NCBI GenBank assembly: GCA_947650365.1
Contig: OX393551.1
Coordinates: 93,718,697 to 93,782,696, forward strand
DNA length: 64,000 bases
Direction of reading: 5' to 3'
From: Chamaelirium japonicum
Taxonomy: Eukaryota > Streptophyta > Magnoliopsida > Liliales > Melanthiaceae
Shown here: positions 24,966 through 35,478 of the stretch, piece by piece
Numbering within the stretch: position 1 is the stretch's first letter
How the letters are laid out: each line of letters begins with the position of its first letter
Made by a program: the position numbers and the translations under genes
The notes under the pieces: model-generated
Told to the model about the DNA's origin: nothing
The model's input: the letters and a program-made list of their open reading frames with translations, nothing else
Database searches by the model: none

Positions 24966-27725
24966 ATACGAAAAGAGAAGAAATTCTGCTCCAGTTCATT
25001 GGCCATGGGTATACGTATAAAGTAAGAAGGAATCTAAATTACAAAACTCTACTTCTCAATATTTATATAACCCCTTTAAGGTGGGGCACGTTTGATGGCT
25101 CTCTCTTTCTTCCACCTCATAATACGTTATCAGAATGAACATATTGAGCCCAGCCTACTAGTCAAGTGAAAACGAAAAGAGAAACGAACACAGAAGAGAG
25201 AGAAGAAGAGAGAAGAGAAAACGGAGAGAGAAACAAAGACAGAAGAGAGAAAAGAAAAGAAAAGAGAATGAAGAGATAAACGAAGAGAGAAGAAGTCCTG
25301 CTCTAGTCCATTGGCCATGAGTATAGGTATGAAATAAGATGAAATCTAAATTTAAAAACTCAACTTCTCAATATTTATACAACCCCTTTAGGGTGATGCA
25401 TATATGACGGCTCTCTCTTTCTCCTATCTCATAACACGTTATCAATATGAACATGTCGAGCCTATCCTATCAGTTATAAGAAAATGGAGATAGATAAAAA
25501 ACAGAAGAGAGAGAACAAGATAGAAGAGAACAGAGAGATAAACGAAGAGAAAAGAGAGAAGAAGTCCTACTATAGTCCATTGGCCACGTGTCTAGGTATG
25601 AAGTAAGAAATAATCTAAATTCCAAAACTCCACTTCTCAATAATATAATTAAATCTCTTTATTCTCTTTTCTCTTCTCCCATGGATTAGGGTTTCCCATA
25701 GACTGCTTAGACCCTAAGTAAGATTACTCTATAAATAATAAATAATATACGACCCCTTTAGGGTGGTGCATGTTTGATAGCTCTCTCTTTCTCCCATCTC
25801 ACAATATGTTATCAGTACGAACATGTCGAGCCCAGCTGACCAGTCGTAAGAAAACGGAGAAAGAAATGAAGACATAAGTAAAGTTTTGGATTACAGTAGG
25901 ACTTCTTCTTTCTTCTCTCTTTATTTATCTCTCCATTCTCTTCCCTCTTCTTCTCTCTCTTCAGTTGAGTTTTTGAATTTAGATTCCTTCTTAATTTAGA
26001 CCTATACCCGTGGCCAATGGATTGGAGCAAGACTTCTTCTCTCTTCTCTTTTCGTTTATCTCTCCGTTCACTTATTTCTTCTTCTCTCTCTTTTGTCTTT
26101 GTTTCTCACTCTATTTTCTTATAACTGGTCGATTGGGCTCGATATATTCGTGTTGATAACGTGTTATGAGATGGGAGAAAGAGTGAGCCATCACACGTGC
26201 CCTACCTTAAAGGGGTCGTATAAATATTAAGAGTGGAGTTTTGGAATTTAGACTCTTTCTTACTTCACACTTATACCCATGGCCAATGGATTGGAGCAGG
26301 ACTTCTTTTCTCTTCTCTCTTAGTTGATCTCTTTGTTCTCTTCTATCTTTTTCTCTTTCTTTTATCTTTGTTTCTCTCTTCGTTTTTTTATGACTAGTCG
26401 ATTGGGCTAAATATGTTCGTGTTGATAACGTGTTGTAAGAAAAGAGAAGAGGACCTACATAAATTAATATAAATCTCTCTAGTTTTAATAATTAAATAGA
26501 AGTCTGTCCTTATCTTCTCTCTCTTCTGTGGAGTTTTGGAATTAAGATTCCTTATTACATCACATCTATACTTGTGGCCAAAGTACTGGAGCAATACTTC
26601 TTCTCTCTTTTCTCTTAGTTAATCTCTACGTTCTCTTCTCGATTCTACTCTCTTCTCTATTCTCCGTTTTCTTCTCTCTTCTTCTTCTCTCTTCTTCTTT
26701 CTCTTCTATAGAGTTTAGGAATTTAAATTCCTTCTTACTTCACACCTATACCCTTGGCCAATGGATTGGAGCAAGACTACTTTTGCCCTTCTCTCTTCGT
26801 TTATCTCTCCGTTCTCTTCTCTCTTCTACCTAAATAATTTAATTAAATAATATAATTATTTAGTTGAGGGAGAAACTAAGACAGAAGAGAAAGAAGAAGA
26901 GAGATAAATAAAGAGAGAAGAGAGAAAAGAAGAGAAAAGATAACGGAGAGATATATAAAGATATATGTGGAGTTTTGGAATTTAGATTCCTTTTTACTTC
27001 ACACCTATACCCGTGGACAATGGACTGGAGCAGGACTTCTTCTCTCATCTCTCTTTATTTATCTCTCTATTCTTTTCTCTTTTCTTTTCTCTTTTCTGTA
27101 GAGTTTTGGAATTTAGATTCCTTCTTACTTTACACCTATACCCATGACCAATAGACTGGAGTAGGACTTCTTCTCTCTTCTCTCTTTGTTTATCTCTCCG
27201 TTCTCTTCTTTTTTCTTTACTCTCTTCGATCTTTATTTCTCCCTTTGTTTTTTTAGGACTGGTCGGTTGGGCTTGATATTTTCGTGTTGATAAAATGTTG
27301 TGAGGTGGAAGAAAGAAGAGAATAGAGAGATTTAATTATATCATTGAGAAGTGGAGTTTCAGAATTTAGATTCCTTCTTACTTCACACCTATCCCCGTGG
27401 CCAATGGACTAGAGCAGGACTTCTTCTCTTTTCTCTCTTTGTTTATCTCTTCGTTATCTTCTCTCTTCTTCTCTCTCTTCTGTCTTCATTTCTCTCTCCG
27501 TTTTCTTATGACTGGTCGACTGGGCTCGATATGTTCGTGCTGATAACGTGTTATGAGATGGAAAAAAAAAAGAGTCGTAAAACGTGTCCCACCCTAAAAG
27601 GGTCATGTATTATTTATAAAGTAAGCTTACTTAGGCCCTAATCAATCTATAGGAAAAGGGTCGTATATTATTTATAGGGTAACCTTACTTAGGGCCTAAG
27701 CAATATATAGGCCATAATCCATGGG

Positions 27726-28657
27726 AGAGATCAGACGGTGGATAGCCATCCCATTGAACGATCTCAGAATAGTTATAATGTTTTAAATTTTTTGAAAGAA
27801 AAATATAAATTATTTTTAAAATAAAAAATTCAGATTACCTCATCTTCCTTCTTTACTTCCTATTATTTAATTTATTTAATTAGTTTAATAAATTAAATAA
27901 TTAAATATTTAAATAAATATTTATTATTTACATAACTAAATAACTAAATTATTTAAATAATTTTTTTATTCTTTAAATATTAAAATAATTAAATATTTAT
28001 TTGATTACTTCAAGAAAAATTAAGTTATTTAAAAAAATATTTTATTATTTATATATTCAAATAATTAACTAATTATTTAAATAATAAGTAAATAGTTATA
28101 TAATTTATTTTTAATTTTATAACATAATTAAATAATTAATTTTTTTATTAATTTCAATATATATTTTATAATTTATTAAAATAATTTTTTATTATTTAAT
28201 TATATAATAATTTATTTTATTATTATTTATTTAACTATAAAATTATTTAATATTTAAATTAATTATTTATTTTAGTAAATAATATATTTAATATATTTCT
28301 TCACTAAATAAGTTTTTAAATTTTTAAATAATTGACTAATTATTTAACTATTTAAAAATAAAATATTATTTTAAGAAGTAAATAATAAAATAAAATAATT
28401 AATTAATTATATAGTTAAATCAATATTTCTTTCTTTAATAATTTAAATAATTAAATTGGTACATAACTTAAGTATTTAATCATATAATAAATAATAAATA
28501 ATTAAAATAATTAAATAAGGTTAAAAAATTATTTATTTTACAAAAAATATAATTATTAAATTATTTAAATAATTTAATAATTAATTAATTTAATTAAAAA
28601 AAATTATAATAACATTACTATGATAATCATAATAACGTTGAGATGATACTCTTAAGA
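27726..28657 (+). repeat. Long AT-rich module
   Basis: The left end GATCAGACGGTGGATAGCC and GAACGATCTCAGAATAGTTA, and the right end CTATGATAATCATAATAACG then GATGATACTCTTAAGAAG, match the copy at 22.4 kb in order and orientation; it is about 50 bp shorter. Confidence 0.8.
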
Positions 28658-29365
28658 AGTGGAGTTTTGAAATTTAGATTCCTTCTTACTTTACACCTAT
28701 ACCCATGGCTAATGGACTTGAGCAGGACTTCTTCTCTCTTCTCTCTTTATTTATCACTCTGTTCTCTTCTTTCTTATTCTTTCCCTTCTATGGAGTTTTG
28801 GAATTTAGATTCCTTCTTACTTCACACCTATACCTATGGCAAATGGACTGGAGCAGGACTTCTTATCTTTTCTCTCTTCATTTATCTCTTTGTTCTCTTC
28901 TCTCTTCTTCTCTCTCTTCTGTCTTTGTTTCTCTTACCATTTTATTGTAATTGGTCAGCTGGGCTTGATATGTTCGTACTGATAACATATTATGTGATGG
29001 GAGAAAAAGAGAGCCGTCATATATGCTGCACCCTAAAGGGGTCATATATTATTTATAGAGTAAGTGTACTTAATGCCTAAGTAATCTATAGGAAACCCAA
29101 TCCAAGGGAGAAGAGAGAAGAGAATGGAGAGATTTAATTATATTATTAAGAGTAGAGTTTTGGAATTTAGATTCCTTCTTACTTCACACCTATACCCCTG
29201 GCGAATGGACTGGAGCAGGACTTCTTCTCTCTTTTCTCTTTGTTTATCTCTCCGTTTTCTTCTCTCTCCTTCTCTCTCTTCTATCTTCGTTTCTCTCTTT
29301 GTTTTTTGGTGACTGGTCTGCTGGGCTCAACATGTTCATGCTGATAACGTATTGTGAGATGGGAG

Positions 29366-29543
29366 ATTACTTATTTATTTTATTTATTTTAATTAATATT
29401 TCTTTAAATATTATAAAGAATATCGTTTTATTAAATATTTAAATAGTATCATCTCAATGTTATTATCTAAATATTTAATTATAAAAAATTACATAATTAT
29501 TAAATAATTTATATAAATTTATGAGTACGAAAAATATATTATT
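29366..29543 (+). repeat. 180-bp AT module, copy 2
   Basis: GATTACTTATTTATTTTATT at the left, TACGAAAAATATATTATTTC at the right, with the same flanks as copy 1 at 24,056. The offset of 5,310 bp fits the higher-order unit. Confidence 0.75.
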
Positions 29544-30153
29544 TCTCTTCTTCTCTCTTTATTTATCTCTCCGTTCTCTTCTCTCTTCTTCTCTCTTTTC
29601 TGTCTTTGTTTCTCGTACCGTTTTCTTATGACTGGTCGGTTGGGCTCGATATGTTCGTGCTAATAACATGTTATGAGAAGAGAGAAGAGAACATAGAGAT
29701 AAATGAAGAGAGAAGAGAGAAGTCTTACTCCAGTCCACTCGCCAAGGGTATTGGTGTGAAGTAAGAAGGAATCTAAATTCTAAAACTCTACTTCTCAATA
29801 ATATAATTAAATCTCTCCGTTCTCTTCTTTCTTTTCCTATGGATTAGGGTTTCCCATAGATTGCTAAGGCCCTAAGTAAGCATACCCTATAAATAAGATA
29901 CAACCCCTTTAGGGTGGGGCATGTTTGACGGCTCTCTCTTTCTCCTAACTCATAATACGTTATCAGCACGAACATGTCCAGCCCAACCGACCAGTCGTAA
30001 GAAAATAAAAAGAGAAACAAAGATAAAAGAGAGAAGAAAAAAGAAGAAAACGGAGAGATAAGTAAAGAGAGAAAAGATAAAAAGTCATGCTCCAGTCCAT
30101 TCGTCATGGGAATAGGTATGAAGTAAGAAGGAATCTAAATTCCAAAACTCGAC

Positions 30154-30260
30154 TTCTCAATAGTATTTTCTCAATGTTATTATGATTATTATAGTAAATT
30201 CAAAACTCTCTTTATTTTAATTAAATGATTAATTTAATTAAAAAAATTATAGTAACATTA
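30154..30260 (+). repeat. MITE-like element truncated at the shared junction
   Basis: TTCTCAATAGTATTTTCTCA at the left, ATTATAGTAACATTATCAGC at the right, joining ACAAAAAGAGAAAAAGTC. Equivalent to 24,855-24,965. Confidence 0.7.
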
Positions 30261-32180
30261 TCAGCACAAAAAGAGAAAAAGTCTTGCTCCAGTCCATTAG
30301 CCATGGGTATAGGTGTAAAGTAAGAAGGAATCTAAATTACAAAACTCTATTTCTTAATTTTTATATGACACCTTCAGGGTGGGGCACATTTGATGGATCT
30401 TTCTTTCTTCTACCTCATAATATGTTATCAGCACGAACATGTCGAGCACAGCCTACCAGTCATAAGAAAATGGAAAGAGAAACGAAAACAGAAGAGAGAG
30501 AAAAAAAGAGAAGAGAAAACGGAGAGAGAAACAAAGACAGAAAGAGAGACAAAAAGAGAGAAGAGAACAAAAAGATAAACGAAGAGAGAAGAAGTCCTGC
30601 TCCAGGCCATTGGCTACGGATATAGGTATGAAGTAAGAAGGAATCTAAATTCCAATACTCAACTTCTCAATATTTATATGACCCCTTTAGGGTGGAGCAC
30701 ATTTGACGTCTCTCTCTTTCTCCTATCTCACAATACGTTATCAGCATGAACATGTCGAGCCCAGTCGATCAATCACAAGAAAACGAAGAGAGAAATAAAG
30801 GCAGAGGAGAAAGAACAAGAAAGAAGAGAATGGAGAGATAAACGAAGACAGAAGAGAGAAGAAGTCCTGCACTAGTCCATTAACCACGGGTCTAGGTGTG
30901 AAGTAAGAAGTAATCTAAATTCCAAAACTCTACTTCTCAATAATATAATTTATACTCGCCATTCTCTTCTCTCTTTTCCCATGGATTAGGGTTTCCCATA
31001 GATTGCTTAGGCCCTAAGTATGCCTACCCTATAAATAATAAATAATTTATGACCCCTTTAGGGTGGGGCATGTTTGACGCTCTCTGTTTCTCTTATCTCA
31101 CAACATGTTATCAGCACGAATATATCGAGCCCAGCTGACCAGTTGTAAGAAAACAGAAAGAGAAACGATGCCAGAAGTGAAGTTTTGGAATTTAGATTCC
31201 TCCTTACTTCACACCTATACCCATGGCCAAAGGATTGGAGTAAGACTTCTTCTCTCTTCTCTCTTCATTTATCTCTTCGTTCTTTTCTCTCTTCTTCTCT
31301 TTCTTCTATGGAGTTTTTGAATTTAGATTCCTTCTTACTTCACACCTATACCAGTGGCCAATGGACTTGAGCAGGATTTCTTCTTTATTATTTCTTCGTT
31401 TATCTCTTTGTCCTCCTCTTTCTTTTGTCTTTATTTCTCTCTCTGTTTTCTTGTGACTGGTCGGCTGGGCATGACATATTCGTGTTGATAACGTGTTGTG
31501 AGATGGGAGAAATAGAGAGCCGGCACACGTGCCGCACCCTAAAGGGGTCGTATAAATATTGAGAAGTAGAGTTTTGGAATTTAGATTCCATTTTACTTCA
31601 TACCTATACTCGTGGCGAATGGACTGGAGCAGGACTTCTAATCTCTTATCTATTCGTTTATCTCTCCGTTCTTTTCTATATTTTTCTCTCTCTTCTGTCT
31701 TTATTTCTCTCTCCGTTTTCTTGTGACTAGTTGGTTGGGCTCGATATGTTCTTATTGATAATGTATTGTGAGAAGAAAGAAGAGAACCTAAATAAAATAA
31801 TTTAAATATCTCTAGTTATAATAATTAAATAGAAGTCTGTTCTTATCTTCGTTCTCTTTTGTGGAGTTTTGGAATTTAGATTCCTTATTACTTCACACTT
31901 ATACCCGTGGCCAATGGATTGGAGCAGGACTTCTTCTATCTTCTCTTTTGGTTTATCTTTACGTTTTCTTCTCTATTCTTCTCTCTCTTCTCTCTTCTTC
32001 TCTCTCGTCTGTAGAGTTTTGGAATTTAGATTCCTTCTTACACCACACCTATACTAAGACTTCTTTTCCCCTTCTCTCTTTGTTTATCTCTCCGTTCTGT
32101 TCTCTCTTCTACCTAAATAATTTAATTAAATAATATAATTATTTAATTAAGGGACAAACGAAGACAAAAGAGTGAAGAGA

Positions 32181-33599
32181 ATAAAGAGATAAATGAAGAG
32201 AGAAGATAGTAGAAGTCTTACTCCAGTCTATTCGCCACTGGTATAGATGTCAAGTAAGAAGGAATCTAAATTCAAAAACTCTACTTTTCAATATTTATAT
32301 GACCTCTTTAGGGTGCGGCACGTGTGATGGCCCTCTCTTTCTCCCATCTCACAACACGTTATCAACACGAACATGTCGTGCCCAGGTGAGACAAGAAAAC
32401 GATGACAGAAGAGAGAGAAGAAGAGAGAAGAGGACAGAGAGATAAGCGAAGAGAAAAGAGAGAAGAAGTCCTGATGCAGTCCATTGGCCATGGGTATAGA
32501 TGTGAAGTAAGAAGGAATCTAAATTCTAAAACTCCACTTCGCAATAATATAATTAATCTCTCTATTCTCTTCTCTCTTCTCGCATGGATTAGAGTTTCTT
32601 ATAGATTGCTTAGGCCCTAAGTAAACTTACCCTATAAATAATATACGACCTCTTTAGGTGGGGTATGTTTGACGAATCTCTCTTTCTCCTATTTTATAAC
32701 ACGTTATCTGCGCAAACATGTCATGCCCAGCCGACCAGTCATAAGAAAATGGAGAGAAAAATGAAGACAGAAGTGGAGTTTTGAAATGTAGATTCCTTCT
32801 TACTTCACACCTATACCCATGGTTAATGGAATAGAGCAGGACATCTTATCTCTTCTCTCTTCATTTATCTCTCTGTTCTCTTCTCTCTTCTTCTGTCTCT
32901 TTTGTCTTCGTTTCTCTCTTTGTTTTCTTGTGACTAGTTGGCTGGGCTCAACATATTCGTGCAGATAACGTGTTGTGAGATGGGAGAAAGAGAGAACCGT
33001 CAAACATGCCCCATCCTAAAGGGGTTGTATATTATTTATAGGGTAGCTTAGTTAGTGTCTAATCGATCTATGTCAAACCCTAATCTATGGGAGAAGAGAG
33101 AAGAAAACAGAGAAATTTAATTATATTATTGAGAAATGAAGTTTTGGAATTTAGATTCTTTCTTACGTCACACCTATACCCATGGCCAATAGACTGAAGC
33201 AGTGCTTCTTCTTTTTTCTCTCTTAATTTATCTCTTTATTCTCTTCTCTCTTCTTCTCTCTGTTCTGTCTTTGTTTCTCTCTCCGTTTTCTTTTGACTTG
33301 TCGGCTGGGCTCGATATGTTCGTGCTGATAATGTATTATGAAATAGGAGAAATAGAGAGCCATTAAATATTCCCCACCCTAAAAGGGTCGTATATTATTT
33401 AAAGGGTAAGCTTACTTTGGGCCTAAGTAATCTATGGGAAACCCTAATCCATAGTAGAAGAGAGAAGAGAACGGAGAGATTTAATTATATTTTTGAGAAG
33501 TGGAGTTTTGAAATTTAGATTCCTTTTTACTTTATACCTATACCCGTGGTTAATAGACTAGAGCAGGACTTCTTGTATCTTCATTTATCTCTCATTTCT
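32181..33599. repeat. A/B array between direct and inverted higher-order units
   Basis: Forward TATA module near 32,629 with U5-like end near 32,700; reverse TATA modules near 33,027 and 33,386. The region separates the direct 5.3-kb copies on the left from an inverted one on the right, so an inversion centre lies in or near it. No gene seen. Confidence 0.75.
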
Positions 33600-33757
33600 T
33601 TTCTCTTTTGTTCTCACTTCTCTCTTATCTCAATATATTATAGCACGAACATGTCGAGCCCAGCCGACCAGTCAAAAGAAAATAGAGCGAGAAACGAACA
33701 CAGAAGAGAAAGAAGAAGAGGGAAGAGAAAGAAGAAATAAATAAAGAGAGAAGAAGA

Positions 33758-33936
33758 GAAATAAAATATTTTTCATGCTCATAAATTTATATAAATTATT
33801 TAATAATTTTACAATATTTTATAATTAAATATTTAAATAATAACGTTGAGATTATACTATTTAAATATTTAATGAAATAATATACTTTATAATATTTAAA
33901 AAATATTAATTAAAATAAATAAAATTAATAAGCATT
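33758..33936 (-). repeat. 180-bp AT module, inverted copy
   Basis: Begins GAAATAAAATATTTTTCATG and ends AAATAAAATTAATAAGCATT joined to CTCCCATCTCATAACACG, the mirror image of the junctions at 24,056 and 24,233. Confidence 0.75.
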
Positions 33937-34634
33937 CTCCCATCTCATAACACGTTATCAGCACGAATATGTCAAGCCCAGCCGACTAGTCCTAAGAAAA
34001 CGGAGAGAGAAACGAAGACAGAAGAGAGAGTAGAAGAGAGAAGAAAATGGAGAGATAAACAAAGAGAGAAGAGAGAAGTCCTGTTCTAGTCCATTCGCCA
34101 GGGGTTTAGGTATGAAGTAAGAAGGAATTTAAATTCCAAAACTCTACTTCTCAATAATATAATTAAATCTCTCCGTTCTCTTCTATCTTCTCCTATAGAA
34201 TAGGGTTTTCTATAGATTGCTTAGGCCCTAAGTAAGCTTACCCTATAAATAATATACGACCCCTTTAGGGTGGGGCACGTTTGACTGCTCTCTTATTCTC
34301 CCATCTCATAATATATTATCAGTATGAATATGTCAAGCCTAGCCGATCAGTCATAAGAAAACAGAGAGAGAAACAAAGACAGAACAGAGAAGAAGAGAGA
34401 AGAGAATGAAGAGATAAATGAAGAGAGAAGAGAGAAGAAGTCCTACTCCAATCCATTGGCCACAGGTATAAGTGTGAAGTAAGAAAGAATCTAAATTCCA
34501 AAACTCCACAGAAGAAAGAGAAGAAGAGAGAAGTAAACGGAGAGATAAATGAAGAGAGAAGAAGTCATGCTCCAGGCCATTGGTCACGGGTATAGGTGTA
34601 AAGTAAAAAAGGAATCTAAATTTTAAAACTCCAC

Positions 34635-35478
34635 TTCTCAATAGTATCAACTCAACGTTATTATAATTATCATAGTAATGTTACTATAATTTTTTTATTT
34701 AAATTAATAACTTATTAAAATATTAAATAATTTAATAATTTAAATAATATAATAATTAAGATTTTAGTAAAAAAATTAATTTATTTAATTATTTAATTAT
34801 CTATTTCTTTAATTAAATTTATTATTTTATTTATTTATTATTATTATATTATAAAATAATTAAATTAGGTAACTATTAAATTATTTAAATTATTAAATAA
34901 AAAAATAATTATTTAATTATTTAATTACGTTATTAATTTATTTTATTAGAAATTTCTTAAAATATTATTTTATTATAAAATAATTAAATAATTAGTCAAT
35001 TATTTAAATAATTAAAAACTTATTTAGTATAGAAATATATTAAATAGATTATTTAATTAATCAAATAAATAATTTAATTATTAAATAATTTTATAATTAA
35101 CTAAATAATAATTAAAATAAATTATTACATAATTATTTTAATATATAGATAATAAAATATTTTTTAAAATAATTTAATATTAATTTAAATAATCAATTAA
35201 ATATTTATTTATTTTAATATTTAAATAATAAATAAATTATTAAAATTATTTAGTTATTTAATTATATAGATAATTAAATATTTATTTAATTATTTAAAAA
35301 TTTAATTAATTAAACTAATTAAATTAATTAAATAATAGAAAGTAAAGAAGGAAGATGAGGCATACTTTAATTTTTTTGCTTTAAAAATAATTTATATTTT
35401 TCTTTATAAAAATTTAAAATATTACAACTGTTTTACGATCGTTCGATCAGATAGATATCCACGATCAGATCTCTCCCA
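34635..35478 (-). repeat. Long AT-rich module, inverted copy
   Basis: Starts with the MITE-like end TTCTCAATAGTATCAACTCA, then about 650 bp of A/T, and ends TTTTTGCTTTAAAAATAATT, AAAATATTACAACTGTTTTA, GATCGTTCGATCAGATAG and CCATGGATCAGGGTTTCC of module A. About 840 bp. Confidence 0.8.

Larger units (their letters stand above)
21975..27334 (+). repeat. 5.3-kb higher-order unit, copy 1
   Basis: Order of parts: B; reverse A with a duplicated tail (22,284-22,320); long AT module; B and A modules; 180-bp AT module at 24,056; MITE-like remnant at 24,855; A with the expanded TATA CTATAAATAATAAATAATAT near 25,729; marker AGTCTGTCCTTATC at 26,501; marker CCTAAATAATTTAATTAAAT at 26,829. Each part recurs in the same order 5.28-5.37 kb to the right. 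Edges are approximate. Forward TATA modules near 24,587 and 25,729; reverse near 22,245, 22,297 and 23,729. Confidence 0.8.
27335..32180 (+). repeat. 5.3-kb higher-order unit, copy 2
   Basis: Direct tandem copy of 21,975-27,334. The duplicated A' tail is at 27,652 (AGGAAAAGGGTCGTATATTA), the long AT module at 27,726, the 180-bp AT module at 29,366, the MITE-like remnant at 30,154, the expanded TATA CTATAAATAATAAATAATTT at 31,029, the marker AGTCTGTTCTTATC at 31,833 and the marker ACCTAAATAATTTAATTAAA at 32,111. Forward TATA modules near 29,886 and 31,029; reverse near 27,611, 27,673 and 29,048. Divergence from copy 1 is visible but modest. Confidence 0.8.

Noticed and set aside
28643..29080. 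Longest array open frame (145 codons) as a membrane-protein gene
   Set aside because: Made of concatenated modules B, linker and A', repeated with stops and shifts in other copies; overlapping sense and antisense frames are also open; no domain or promoter-to-stop context specific to it.
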